The notes: a model not told the origin generated them from the letters alone. A DNA stretch of 64,000 nucleotides from Gracilaria domingensis (GCA_022539475.1 VCMS01000117.1:186001-250000); one strand, 5' to 3'. Shown: positions 44,589 through 54,783, counted from the first letter of the stretch. Translations and numbers: made by a program.

Positions 44589-47500
44589 ATGACGTCGACA
44601 CCGACGCCTCAATCGTTGAACGAGGATGAAGACAACTTTGTTCTCTCCCAACCTACGTCGATGGCATTTTCCGTCGACCATCCTAAACTCATTCACACAA
44701 ACCCGAAAGCAATTCGGGTATTTCTTCGCAAGTATGATCAATACGTGAACGAAGTCACTGCGCGGGCGCTACAGCTCTCCGTCGTGAACTCAACTACAAC
44801 AGAGCCTGTGAGACCAGTAAGTCTCTGGTTTTGCGTCGACGCAGAGTGGCTACAGTCTTGCATCGACCTGGAATACATTCCTGGTGTGAACGTTTCTACC
44901 GACCTCACTGACGAGATCCTTCGATCCTACTTGGAAACCGAAGCAGAAGAGGAAAAAGACACCATGACAGTCTCCGAAATCGACGAGATTGTCAAACACG
45001 AACTTGTCATGGACGTGTCTGACACCTCCTCCAGATCGCGCATGAAGGGATTATTCACATCCTACGTATCATGCTTACGCCGAAACGGACTCATATGGGT
45101 GCGCCAAGACCATCCTAAACTGGCCGTCAAGCACATCATTCAGGCAGTGCGGCCGAGAGCTCTACAGCAGCGACTGGAGACAGACCTGGAACTTGTATAC
45201 GCCCCCCTCAAGAAGGACTTCAAGGGCTTCATGAAACATGCCATGTGTGTCGCAGAGGCTTTTCAAATTGTAGATAATGGACCACCACCTAGATCGCGTA
45301 CCACCAAGACCCGGCATGGAAACACGGAACGTCATGTCACACGTTCCGATACGGCCCCGAAACCAAAGACTACTGAAGAATCCAGCAAAACCGGACAGAA
45401 AAAGAAACGCAAGCCTCCGATCTGTCCTCACCCACCTTGCAGAGCCAAAGAGGATCGTCACTGGATCGACGAATGCCCGAGGGCCACCGACGGCGAGAAG
45501 AAAACCCTAAGGGCCAACATCGCCGCGCAGAAAGCTGCGAGTGGTCCAGCTCGCAACACACGATCGCAGAAGAACGCCAACACCAGCGGCACCGTAGCAC
45601 GTGTAAAGCCGGTTCAAACCACAAACGCCCCAAGCTGTTCAGTGACAGTTTCTGACGGCCTGACATCTCTCAATTCAACCGGCAGATGTGACGACGGCAG
45701 CGACGACAGCATAGTCTTTCCCAGACTAGCTGAGTCAGCTGCAGTGAAGGGAATCGGGAAGTTATCAGCCATCAAGACTGTATCTCTCGCTGTGGCTCTC
45801 AAGAGAGACGAACGCGCAGCCGCCGAAAGCTTCTCTTTCTCACGAACCTGGACCGTCCCTCGCACCATCTTGCACCTTGCATCCGGGAACCTGGCACTAT
45901 CCAACATATCTTTCTTAATAGCCGACGACGAACTAGCGTGCGAAGACCTTCTCATTGGGCGTCCCGTGCTACAGCATCTGCGAGTAGATACGCACACCCT
46001 ACTGGACCGCAACAGATTCGCCTTGAATGGAGCCGACTGCGCCGAATTTGGCAATCCAACAGCCAACTCCAACGGCGAAGGATACGTCAGTCGCATCATG
46101 ATCGCCCGTTTGAATAACTCCACAGCAGAGCAGGATCAGATCACCTCGCCACCAAACCGCCCAAGGGTCGACTACCACACAGCTCGTCACAACGAGGACC
46201 CTTTCCCCGACCCCTGCCTCCTTGACCCCGTAGACAGCGAACAACATGACAGCATTCGCAGCGCCGTAGACAAGATGGTGCAGACCGCGATTCAGAACGG
46301 GCTCCCAGACGACGCTGCAACCGAACTCAAGGACATAGTCCAGGATCATGTCGACATCTTCCGAACCTCGCTATCCTCTGGACCCCCCGCACAAGTAGCG
46401 CCGCTCAAGATCATCTGGACCCCTGACGCGCGCCCAACACGCGTTCGACTACGAAAGTACTCCCAAGACCAGCGAAACTTCCTGAACAAGTTCGTGGCTG
46501 ACCTCGTACAGGCTGGAATGGTGTACCCAAACGCCTCCTCACCGTGGGCATCTGCCCCACTCATTGTTCCCAAACCAGGACCTGCCCGTTTCCGTTTCAC
46601 GGTCGATCTCAGGCCAGTCAACAAATTCACGGTCAAACATCAGTATCCCATGCCCATAATCGAGCAGGAACTACTCAAATTGGCAAACTCCCGCTTCTTC
46701 GCAACATTCGATCTCTGGCACGGGTACTGGCAATTCCCTCTCGACGAGGCTTCACAAGAATTACAATCTTTCATCACGCCAGACGGAGTTTTCACACCAA
46801 CTCGAGTCCTTCACGGAACGACAAACGCCACTACCCACCTTCAGTCAGTACTCGCCGACGTCTTCCCGAAGAAGCTCATCGAAAAGCTCCTATACTGGCT
46901 GGACGACATCCTACTTCATCACAAGACAGTAGACGGACTACTGCACGGCATCCGGCGTTTGTTCCAGACCTGCGCTCAATACTGCATCAGACTGCATCCG
47001 GAGAAGTGCATCCTCTTTGCAAAGTCCATAAGATGGTGTGGCCGAATCGTGTCAGCAGAAGGCGTGCGCCACGACCCGAAACACCTCGACGGTCTCACGA
47101 ACATGGAGCCGCCGACGACAGGGGCGCACCTTCAGCAATTCGTATGTGCAATGCAGTGGGTGAAAACCGGCATTCCCGACTTCGCAGAACTGATCAGCCT
47201 GCTCCATGAGTTCTTGGAGAAAGTCTATACGCAAGCTGGAAAAAGAACGAAACGCGCAGTGGCATGCATATCGCTGAAAGACCTGGGCTGGGGAATCAAA
47301 GAGCTAGAAGCGTTCAAACGCTGTAAGACGGCACTGGAAAACCTCGTCACTCTTGCTCACCGCGACGAAGCTCAGCGTCTTCGCATTTACACTGACGCGT
47401 CAGACACACACTGGTCCGGCATCGTCACGCAAGTCCCAAAAGAGGACCTTGCGAAACCTCACAAAGACCAACGCCACACACCTCTTGCTTTTGTCTCCGG

Positions 47501-49328
47501 GCGTTTCAACGCCACGCAACTGCGCTGGTCCACACTGGAGAAGGAAGCATTCGCGATCATGGCAACCGTCGAGAGAATGCACTGGCTCGCCGCCACCGCC
47601 GTTGGTTTCGATCTTTTTACCGATCACAACAACATCATCTTTCTTTTTGATCCTTTGTCGCTCATACCAGACCTAAGCCAGTCGTCAACTCGAAAGGTCC
47701 TCCGCTGGGCAGTACGCCTCAGCGCCTACCTGTATGTGTGCTTTCACATATGTGGGCTGGACAATGTCTGGACAGATATGATGACTCGCTGGTGTGTTCA
47801 GAACACAGTTCGCAGACTCATCAACATACCGGCTCTCCCTTCAACCGAAGCCGAAGACTTTTGCTGGCCCTCAGGAGCGGAGATCTCAGAAGAGCAAGAT
47901 AAACACTCCAGCGAGCGCCCAGACGACGTTAGGCTCTCTGATGGATTTTGGAAAACACCCGGTGGCTCCGTATGGATTCCAGACTCATCCGAGAACCTTC
48001 AATTGCGACTCTGCATCATCGCTCATACAGGCCCGGCTGGACATCGTGGATGGAAGAGTACGGCTAGAACTCTCAGTTCCAACTACCACTGGACAACTTT
48101 GTCCACAGATGTACACACCTTTGTGCAATCCTGCATCCACTGCATCTCCACGACAGGCGGAGAAAAAGTGCCACGCCCCTTCGGGCCTGCGCTCCATGGC
48201 ACGAAACCAAATGACCTTTTGCAGTTCGACTACATTGAAATCGGTCCAAGCCGCACTGGCCCAAAGTATGTCCTAATGCTTCGTGACGACCATTTGGACT
48301 ACAAATGGTTTTATGCTACTCCCGGAACGTCCGCAGAAAACGCCGCTCTGTCTATCATTGACTGGTGCGCCGCTTTTAACGTCCCCTCAGGCCTGATGTC
48401 AGACGGTCCGACGCACTTCAAAAACGAAACTGTCAGGCGAATCACTAAGTCTCTGCGCGTCCCACACCATTTCACTCTACCGTACACCCCGTGGAGCAAC
48501 GGCAGCATCGAGAGGCTAGGGAAGGAGTTGATAAGAACGTTCCGAGCGCTCGTCTCCGAGCTCCAAATGGACTTCAAAGAGTGGCCTGATCTCCTCCCTG
48601 TCATTCAAAGCGCCCTCAATAACGCGCCCTCTCCGCACCGTAATAACACGGCACCAATTACGGCATTCCTTGGGTTGGACCCAACGCCACCGATCGCCAC
48701 TTTCCTTCGTACAACATCTTCAACATCGGTAAAAGCTAATCAGGGCCAACTGGAGCGCTGCTTGAACATCACAGCACTCCAGAAGCGATGCGCAGAACTC
48801 CACCCATTGCTGCACTCCACACTCCAGAACAACAGAACTAAATCCCGAGAACGAGCCTCAAAAGGTCGGCTCCCGAACTTTGACAGAGGAGATTTTGTTT
48901 TGGTTGCCCGTGAGGAGTTTGCTGCAGGGGAGAAGCTTGCGCTACGCTGGAGAGGACCACGGAGAGTTGTTCAAGCCATGTCCGATTTTGTGTACGAAGT
49001 GGAAGATCTCCGAAACGGGACTGTACAAGAGGTACATGGCTCCCGTCTCAAATTCTATCATGACTCGTCACTGGACAAAGAAGCCATTATGTCCCACGTG
49101 CTATCCTCGGAGACTGGAATGCCTGTCCAGCGTCTCTTAAAGCTAGTTGATGGCAAAGATGGAATCCGCGTACATGTCCGTTGGAAAGGACTATCAAAAT
49201 CTGACGACACTCTAGAGCCGCTCGATCAGATATACAAGGACGTACCCATTATGCTACAGAAACTGCTGCGCCGCAAAAGCACACCTTCCGATCTCGTCGC
49301 AAAGGCCAAACGGGAACTTGGTCTTTGA
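44589..49328 (+). CDS. Chromovirus gag-pol polyprotein
   Basis: A single 1,579-residue frame from the ATG at 44589. Gag occupies about residues 1-270, with a zinc-knuckle-like CPHPPC...H...C near 278-298. The protease-like region ends in EDLLIGRPVL near 455-470. Reverse transcriptase spans about 610-820 (FRFTVDLRPVNKF, FATFDLWHGYWQFPL, YWLDDIL in the YxDD position), followed by RNase H from IYTDASDTHWSG near 930. The integrase has an HHCC-like region near 1140-1180 and catalytic blocks LLQFDYIEIG, MSDGPTHFKN and SNGSIERLGKEL. A C-terminal chromodomain (VHVRWKGLSKSDDTLEPLDQI) lies near 1525-1545. The PR-RT-RH-IN order and the chromodomain define a chromovirus. A fused gag-pol frame is also known in Tf1-like elements. 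The protease active-site triad was not recognised with confidence. Confidence 0.92.
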   Translation: MTSTPTPQSLNEDEDNFVLSQPTSMAFSVDHPKLIHTNPKAIRVFLRKYDQYVNEVTARALQLSVVNSTTTEPVRPVSLWFCVDAEWLQSCIDLEYIPGVNVSTDLTDEILRSYLETEAEEEKDTMTVSEIDEIVKHELVMDVSDTSSRSRMKGLFTSYVSCLRRNGLIWVRQDHPKLAVKHIIQAVRPRALQQRLETDLELVYAPLKKDFKGFMKHAMCVAEAFQIVDNGPPPRSRTTKTRHGNTERHVTRSDTAPKPKTTEESSKTGQKKKRKPPICPHPPCRAKEDRHWIDECPRATDGEKKTLRANIAAQKAASGPARNTRSQKNANTSGTVARVKPVQTTNAPSCSVTVSDGLTSLNSTGRCDDGSDDSIVFPRLAESAAVKGIGKLSAIKTVSLAVALKRDERAAAESFSFSRTWTVPRTILHLASGNLALSNISFLIADDELACEDLLIGRPVLQHLRVDTHTLLDRNRFALNGADCAEFGNPTANSNGEGYVSRIMIARLNNSTAEQDQITSPPNRPRVDYHTARHNEDPFPDPCLLDPVDSEQHDSIRSAVDKMVQTAIQNGLPDDAATELKDIVQDHVDIFRTSLSSGPPAQVAPLKIIWTPDARPTRVRLRKYSQDQRNFLNKFVADLVQAGMVYPNASSPWASAPLIVPKPGPARFRFTVDLRPVNKFTVKHQYPMPIIEQELLKLANSRFFATFDLWHGYWQFPLDEASQELQSFITPDGVFTPTRVLHGTTNATTHLQSVLADVFPKKLIEKLLYWLDDILLHHKTVDGLLHGIRRLFQTCAQYCIRLHPEKCILFAKSIRWCGRIVSAEGVRHDPKHLDGLTNMEPPTTGAHLQQFVCAMQWVKTGIPDFAELISLLHEFLEKVYTQAGKRTKRAVACISLKDLGWGIKELEAFKRCKTALENLVTLAHRDEAQRLRIYTDASDTHWSGIVTQVPKEDLAKPHKDQRHTPLAFVSGRFNATQLRWSTLEKEAFAIMATVERMHWLAATAVGFDLFTDHNNIIFLFDPLSLIPDLSQSSTRKVLRWAVRLSAYLYVCFHICGLDNVWTDMMTRWCVQNTVRRLINIPALPSTEAEDFCWPSGAEISEEQDKHSSERPDDVRLSDGFWKTPGGSVWIPDSSENLQLRLCIIAHTGPAGHRGWKSTARTLSSNYHWTTLSTDVHTFVQSCIHCISTTGGEKVPRPFGPALHGTKPNDLLQFDYIEIGPSRTGPKYVLMLRDDHLDYKWFYATPGTSAENAALSIIDWCAAFNVPSGLMSDGPTHFKNETVRRITKSLRVPHHFTLPYTPWSNGSIERLGKELIRTFRALVSELQMDFKEWPDLLPVIQSALNNAPSPHRNNTAPITAFLGLDPTPPIATFLRTTSSTSVKANQGQLERCLNITALQKRCAELHPLLHSTLQNNRTKSRERASKGRLPNFDRGDFVLVAREEFAAGEKLALRWRGPRRVVQAMSDFVYEVEDLRNGTVQEVHGSRLKFYHDSSLDKEAIMSHVLSSETGMPVQRLLKLVDGKDGIRVHVRWKGLSKSDDTLEPLDQIYKDVPIMLQKLLRRKSTPSDLVAKAKRELGL

Positions 49329-49338
49329 AGAAGGGGAG

Positions 49339-49600
49339 TGTAGTGGATGCTCTGCAACCACTTTTGCGGAGCAGTGCCACTTGCACTGCCTCACCGCCGT
49401 CATGAGCCACCGCCGTGGCGACTTCTCATGACGGCAGTGATCTATAGTAGTCTAGATCTAGGTAGATTGATCTAGCCCCGGTCCGACCGGCCGGCGTGGC
49501 TGTACCTAGCATGAGCCGCCCTTCGCCTCCTCAGTAAATCGGAGGCATCGAACCTTCCGCATTCACCACCACCCTCGCGCTTGCAGTCGACTAGCGCACA
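49339..49600 (+). repeat. Chromovirus 3' LTR
   Basis: 262 bp, identical to the 5' LTR except for one base near its right end. It is followed by the CACTG target duplication. Confidence 0.93.
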
Positions 49601-50844
49601 CACTGAAAAGATATACAACATTGTTTCGTGAACTACGCGGTGCTGTCGATCGCACTGTGGATGGCTCGTTGGTAAAGAAATCAAGCGCGTCCGCACTTTG
49701 GTGCGCCCAGATGGCCCATCAGACCCAACTGCATCCACAACAAACTCTTCGACGTTTAGCAGTCATGGACAATTTCTACACACGTCATCTGCTTGCTCGA
49801 CAAGTACATCGTTTGAGCGGTGGGGAGTGTCGAATACTAGGAACAGTGGGCTTCAACAATGTATACGGTATAAACAGACCGAGGTCGAAAGAAGCGATCG
49901 AAGTCCTCAAACATGCGAAAAGAGGAGACTGGCGTCTTGTGCAAGTGTACCAAAAGATTCAGACAGGAGACGATACTGTTAAGGTTGCAGACAACACTGG
50001 CTTTATTGTTTTCAAAGACCGCACTGTAGTTACTTTCTATTCGAACGATTTCCTTGACACCCCGACAAAACCAATTCATTCTCCAGACGATCACGTTTTC
50101 AAATGCGTCCATGGACTGGCACCTCTAAACCGATGGACTGGGAACGAATCACTGCGGCGCACAACTTTCAAGTCCCAGCAATGGTGGTTGCCTACAACCT
50201 GTTCATTAACGGCGTGGACAGATTTGACCAATTACGATCTACTGCGGCGACGGTCAGAAAAGAGCAGCGGGTTACAATGAGCCTTCTTACGTTCATTCTA
50301 GACGCGAATATCCTAAACGCACACGCTCTTTTGAAGGCCGTTAAAACTTCGGGAGAGGCTCTGATTGACATTTCTACAATGAAACAGAGGCTGATCTTAC
50401 AGATGGTGGAAGATCATGTGGGGTACGAGCAGCAAAGAGCAACTCTAGGAAGACGTGTTTCGTCACGAAACTCGAGATATAGCGGGGCTTCAAGAAATGC
50501 ATCATTCGGTTCTCTACATTTACTTCTTGAGACAGAAGGAAAAAAGAAGTGTACGCTTCGTCTTATGCAATCTATCATCGAAGGAGAGAAAAGGAGGTTA
50601 CCTGATGTACTCCTGCACAAAGTGCATGCACGGTTTTCATGTGAAATGCTTCACTCTCTACCATCAAAGGGAGATATTTCGAACTATACGACCCAATGCT
50701 TACCAAGCTATTCAAGAAGCTAAAGCTCCTATGTCAAAGAAAGGACGTAACAGAATCAATTGGGCGACAGAAACTCTCAAAACAGCAAAAGTATTGTTCA
50801 ACATGTACATTGTATTTCACTTTGCTTCTTCAAATCCCATTTAA

Positions 50845-51446
50845 GCGCATTTTTCATCATGCCAAACTTATGAAATTTCTTGCATAACACAATGAAGAAT
50901 TTAAATGCAATTTATTTCTCCTAGGAACCCGAGCGCGCAAAAACGTACGTTTTGTAGGCACCTTTACGAGATTTGCTTTTGAGAGTGCTCACTGATTTAG
51001 AAGCAGAACAATTTTCTGCTACGGTGCACATAATTGATAGACCATATTTTACACACTTGCACGGAGTTCTTTCGCATGTTGAACAGATAAGGTTTTCGTT
51101 GTAAGGCATTATGTGCAATATGTGTGTATTGGGTGGTTGCCTCGCGTTGGATGGAGCTGAATTTGGTTCTACTGAGCCGTTTATGGAAATAAGATACTTT
51201 ATAGAGTGTCGAGTAGGTGGATAGATGCCTATAAGCGATGAAGGAGCTTTTGTGGGAGTAAAAAAAGTGTAGCGGCACCTTAAAATGATAGAGCATTAGA
51301 TTCTTTTTCGGAGGTCATGAAGTTCAACCCAGAGTCTTTTAAAGTGTACTACCGTAGTTTATTGCAGCATGGGTGCATTTTAATCAACCTGTGCCATGAA
51401 GAGGGCCACACATGCTACACTTTCTTCTGATTTTCATTGGCTAGTC
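50845..51446. other. 3' flank of the piggyBac gene
   Basis: AT-rich sequence with a short hairpin (GCAGAA/TTCTGC near 51003). No gene is supported. Confidence 0.45.
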
Positions 51447-51492
51447 CTTATGTGCATCTCAATAGAGATAAGAACATTCCGGGTTGAAAGGG
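51447..51492 (+). repeat. Right piggyBac terminus
   Basis: The subterminal palindrome CTTATGTG...GAGATAAG (51447-51472) is followed by the terminal inverted repeat CATTCCGGGTTGAAAGGG and TTAA. It mirrors the left end at 35128. Confidence 0.65.
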
Positions 51493-51496
51493 TTAA

Positions 51497-52276
51497 GGAG
51501 CCCTTAAAAGAATTGTGACATTGTATTATGAACAAAAGCGTTTCAAAAGAAACGAGTGATTTTTTTTTGTTATCGAAACGAAGCAAACAACCTGTTTTCC
51601 GAGATTTAAATGGTGATTTTTAAATGTGCTCTCCAATGAGGGTGGGTACGATGCCAACCAATGAAATCATTCATACTGAGGCGTTACGGCTTGTCTAAAG
51701 AGATTAAGCTGCAAACCATCATTGCGCCGTTACTTCATGTCAATGGCATGAAGTAACGGCGCAATGAGAAACTGCTTTTCTTGCCTCGCCGGAATAGGCC
51801 ATTTCACACCGTCACAAATAACGAAACACGTTATACTTCCGTAGTTTCGGGGCGAGCTGTAAACAGGTGGTTAAACCAGTGTATTCACCAGTAGTCACCG
51901 GGTCACGCAATGCCCGCTCTCAGCTGAGGAACAGAAGGTAGTAATCCGCCGCCTCACACGCACGAGAGATGCATCTCCGATGAAGGTGTGCGCAGTTTGG
52001 TTGGGGGCCCCAACAGACTGTCCACTCGTTGTCCGCCCCGAGAAACTTTCCCGACTCAAACCGTAAGTCGCCGCGCCGCTTATCGCTGTCCGAAATGCAA
52101 ATTAAGCATGCCGTTGAATGCGCCGCTTGCTGTATTCCGCTGCGTTACCAGATTTCAGATTGTCATGAACGGCTTCGCTCATCGCGGTCGCATAGTTAAC
52201 CGACCCCTCGCCCAGTCGTTCCATCCTTGATTGATCCCTCGTTCTCCTGGTTCGTGTCCGAACCGGGGCGTGCATC
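51497..52276. other. Intergenic region upstream of the FG-GAP gene
   Basis: It holds a perfect 20-bp hairpin at 51720-51766 and otherwise no recognisable feature. The promoter of the FG-GAP gene should lie here; no clear TATA box was found. Confidence 0.4.
51720..51766. repeat. Perfect 20-bp inverted repeat with 7-nt loop
   Basis: The left arm (51720-51739) begins CATTGCGCCGTTAC, and the right arm (51747-51766) is its exact reverse complement. The loop is TCAATGG. It is too long and perfect to be chance. Its role is unknown; it may be a miniature-element remnant or an RNA hairpin. Confidence 0.8.
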
Positions 52277-53818
52277 ATGCAACCACAAGAAAAAAATCTT
52301 TCGTCAATGCTGCTGCTCGTCTCCGCGCTCGCGATAACTGTGGCCGCCGCCGCAACGGCCGATCCGTCTTTCCGCGACGTGACGGTGCAGGCGGGCATAG
52401 ACTTAAGCAGAGGCAAGATTAAGAAGTATGGCGGCCCCGCCGTGATTGACCTGGATCGCGACGGGCTTCTAGACCTGTTATTCTGTCATCACGACTCCAC
52501 GTTTGTAGAAATGTACTTCAACAACGGCGACGGCACATTTATCAAGAACCGATGGGGCGTTTTTCGTGATTCACATGGCTTCTCGGCGTTCCCCATGTCG
52601 CCATGGACGAAGAACATGCGCTTTACATTGTCGGTTGGCGGTAATTTTGGCAAAAACCCGGCACACCCGATCATGTTTGAGGTGAATGCCAAAGGCCGCA
52701 CCGTTAAGGAGGTTACGGATAGCGCTGGGATCACCGAAATTGGTGGTCGCGGTAGGGGGGCCGTGTATCTGGATTTGTCAATGGGCGCGCACCCGTTTTG
52801 GCCGGATGTCATCTACACCAACGCATGGGCTCTGGAAGGCATTCACCAGTTTGCGTATGAGAACATCGGCCAACAAAAATTCGCGCTGCGTACGCTCAAA
52901 GGCGGGTTTGAAAACACCAGGAACCCGCTGGCCGTCGTGACAGATATTGAGAATGACGGCACCATGGAGGTGTTGAGTTACTATCTGTTTCGAGTGTGGA
53001 AGCTTACCGCTCCCTTCAACATGGTGGAGGTGACCGGGTCGGTGTTGCCGGCGAGCATGTTGCGCAACAACGCCGGAAGGGATGGAGTGGTGGCGATTGC
53101 CGAGATTGACTTCGATGGGGACGGGGACTTTGATTTGTACCTTGCCAGAGATAGGATTGGGTTTTGGATGGCTGACACCGAGTACCACGACATCTTGTTG
53201 GAAAACCGCAATGGACGCTACTTCGATGTGAGCGTCAACGCGGGCATTCCTCGATCGACGCAGTCACGCGGTGTGACCTCTGGCGACTTTGACAACGACG
53301 GTTTAATGGATTTACACGTTTCACAGTACAGGGGCTCCGATATTGTGCTGATCAACAATGGAGACGGCACGTTCCGACGCGTGAACGGCCTCACTAAGCA
53401 CGCTGCCGACACGCGCGGCGACATGGCCTCGGCCGTTGACTACGACATGGACGGGAAGGTGGACCTCATCATGAGCGAAGGCGATCAAGACGATGAGGAA
53501 ATCGGCGGCACTTTCCGAGTGTTTAGGAATGTAATGGCCACTACGCATAATTTTGTTCACGTGCGCGTCGGAAACCCTAGCGATCGCAGCTGCACGCCGT
53601 TGAATGCGGTGGTGACTGTGAAGTCGGGTAACTTAAGCATGATGCGTCGCGTGGGGTCTCCGGGTACGGCCGTGTCGCAGTCGTACATGGAGGTGCTGCA
53701 CTTTGGGCTCGGCCAGCGCGTCAGCGTGGAGTCTATCACGGTGCGTTATACGAACGGCAAAGTTGAGACGGCGCAGAACGTGAGAGCAGGACGCACAGTG
53801 GTGGTGGGGGTGTTGTGA
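52277..53818 (+). CDS. Secreted FG-GAP/VCBS protein with ASPIC/UnbV domain (CRTAC1-like)
   Basis: A 513-residue single-exon product. A signal peptide is evident (SSMLLLVSALAITVAAAATA). Met11 would give a tighter signal peptide than Met1, so the start could be 52307. Calcium-binding FG-GAP-like loops appear as DLDRDGLLD (residue 58), NNGDGTF, DFDGDGDFD (278), DFDNDGLMD (337), a second NNGDGTF and DYDMDGKVD (388), which fits a beta-propeller. The C-terminus from about 425 (NFVHVRVGNPSDRSC ... MEVLHFGLGQ ... TVRYTNGKVETAQNV) is a typical ASPIC/UnbV domain. The combination matches the CRTAC1 family of extracellular matrix-type proteins, also common in bacteria. The likely role is extracellular binding or adhesion. 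It looks intact and host-like. No membrane anchor is seen. Confidence 0.85.
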   Translation: MQPQEKNLSSMLLLVSALAITVAAAATADPSFRDVTVQAGIDLSRGKIKKYGGPAVIDLDRDGLLDLLFCHHDSTFVEMYFNNGDGTFIKNRWGVFRDSHGFSAFPMSPWTKNMRFTLSVGGNFGKNPAHPIMFEVNAKGRTVKEVTDSAGITEIGGRGRGAVYLDLSMGAHPFWPDVIYTNAWALEGIHQFAYENIGQQKFALRTLKGGFENTRNPLAVVTDIENDGTMEVLSYYLFRVWKLTAPFNMVEVTGSVLPASMLRNNAGRDGVVAIAEIDFDGDGDFDLYLARDRIGFWMADTEYHDILLENRNGRYFDVSVNAGIPRSTQSRGVTSGDFDNDGLMDLHVSQYRGSDIVLINNGDGTFRRVNGLTKHAADTRGDMASAVDYDMDGKVDLIMSEGDQDDEEIGGTFRVFRNVMATTHNFVHVRVGNPSDRSCTPLNAVVTVKSGNLSMMRRVGSPGTAVSQSYMEVLHFGLGQRVSVESITVRYTNGKVETAQNVRAGRTVVVGVL

Positions 53819-54235
53819 CGCTGCTTCCAATTTCTGCTGTTTCAGATAAGGTTACATCGACATCGTGCTTCTGCGCTGTTGCTCTTTCCAGCACCACACA
53901 TATCACAATTCGTGGCCCTTCAGTGTGCCCCATCTCCCAATTTGAACATGCTGTTATCGAACAGTGGCATGACGAGGTGAAAGCAGCGGCGGTACTTCAA
54001 GTGGATGGGGAAATGTTTATAGTGCACGTGCAGCTGTAAACCTGGTTCATAAACTTGTGATAGCACTATTAATTGCAGACAAACCTAATCGAGACTGAAC
54101 TTCCTGACCATTCGATAAACAAACAAGCGGTCGTTTTCGCATGCTCATGATTGCATGTGCGTATAGCATCTCGAAGCATGCAAACACAGTTCGCCATGGA
54201 AGAGCCAGACTGCGCATCCTTTGCTTTCTCGAGTG

Positions 54236-54271
54236 AATCATTTCTTCATCTACGTGGATGAAGAAATGATT
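54236..54271. repeat. 15-bp perfect hairpin downstream of the FG-GAP gene
   Basis: AATCATTTCTTCATC and GATGAAGAAATGATT flank the loop TACGTG. It lies about 420 bp after the FG-GAP stop codon. Confidence 0.75.
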
Positions 54272-54756
54272 TAAGAGCAAAGTTGTACTTGTATTCTCAT
54301 TTCCCTCTGCTTCCAAGCCCATTTTTCTTCAACATACAATGATACTCAGACTGAATAACGACAAAGCAGTATTAAGCACACAACGGGAGCTCCTACTCAC
54401 CATATGCATAGAGAAAACGATCAAGGACGAAGAATCAGCCGCGCATTTCCATGGAGATCATTATACAACATAATTTTTGTAACATAATGAGGTTGGATGA
54501 CGTCAGGCATTCTCCACGTGGGGAAGGCAGACTGACCCTATCTTTGTTGCAGTCGTAGCTGATATTTTATGAGACATCAGAGTGGCTTACGTCTAAGCGT
54601 GAGCTACAAGCCATGGATTTTCGAGGCACGAAGAAGTGGATTTATTTGAGCGAAGTGACACGCGTCGGACTAATGAATTCGTCGTCGTCGCGATCGCATT
54701 GCGGGGAGCGGATCTACGTCGATTCTGGTTCTTTTGTTTTCCCAACCCTCGGGGAG

Positions 54757-54783
54757 CAGCACCTTCCTTCTAGGAAGGTGCTG
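54757..54783. repeat. 11-bp perfect hairpin
   Basis: CAGCACCTTCC, loop TTCTA, GGAAGGTGCTG. Its arm AGCACCT recurs in the double hairpin at 60429-60466. Confidence 0.7.

Larger units (their letters stand above)
44278..49600 (+). mobile_element. Ty3/gypsy chromovirus, intact-looking, young
   Basis: Two 262-bp LTRs (44278-44539 and 49339-49600, both TGTAGTGG...GCGCACA) differ at a single base by eye. A 5-bp target duplication CACTG flanks the element (44273-44277 and 49601-49605). One 1,579-codon frame lies between the LTRs, and a purine-rich tract (GAAGAAGGGGAG) precedes the 3' LTR. The near-identical LTRs mean a very recent insertion. It looks whole, with no obvious breaks. It sits inside the piggyBac transposase gene in the same direction. 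Confidence 0.93.
43459..50690 (+). pseudogene. piggyBac transposase gene, split by a chromovirus
   Basis: Left part 43459-44277: an acidic N-terminus from the ATG at 43459, then MKPLRMEELYAYLGLELATS, RLRDYWST and LSRDTFMNIRASLQIY typical of DDE_Tnp_1_7, and the first catalytic Asp in SSLDENTVRCTGRT near 44108. The chromovirus (44278-49600) separates this from the right part. There LAVMDNFYTRHLLARQ holds the second Asp (near 49770) and GFIVFKDRTVVTFYSN the third (near 50020). AYNLFINGVDRFDQL is a typical block, and the Cys/His-rich tail has CTKCMHGFHVKCFTLYH near 50617-50667. There is an in-frame TGA at 43909-43911 and frame changes near 50150 and near 50500, so the gene is inactive even apart from the insertion. 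It lies inside the TTAA-flanked unit 35128-51492 and is probably its former transposase. Confidence 0.8.
35128..51492 (+). mobile_element. Composite piggyBac-like transposon, 16.4 kb
   Basis: The left end is TTAA (35124-35127) followed by CCCTTTCGACCCGGATTG; the right end is CATTCCGGGTTGAAAGGG followed by TTAA (51493-51496). The ends are inverted copies with two mismatches over the first 17 bases. The TTAA duplication and a terminus starting CCC are hallmarks of piggyBac. Both ends also carry a subterminal palindromic repeat (CTTATGT ... CTCAATAGA(C/G)ATAAG). A piggyBac transposase gene lies inside (43459-50690), in the right part. Other content is a KDZ-like transposase gene, an intron-containing unknown gene and a chromovirus inserted later. 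Without the chromovirus the unit is about 11.0 kb, long for piggyBac. An alternative is that the left terminus belongs to a separate copy of the same family. Confidence 0.6.
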
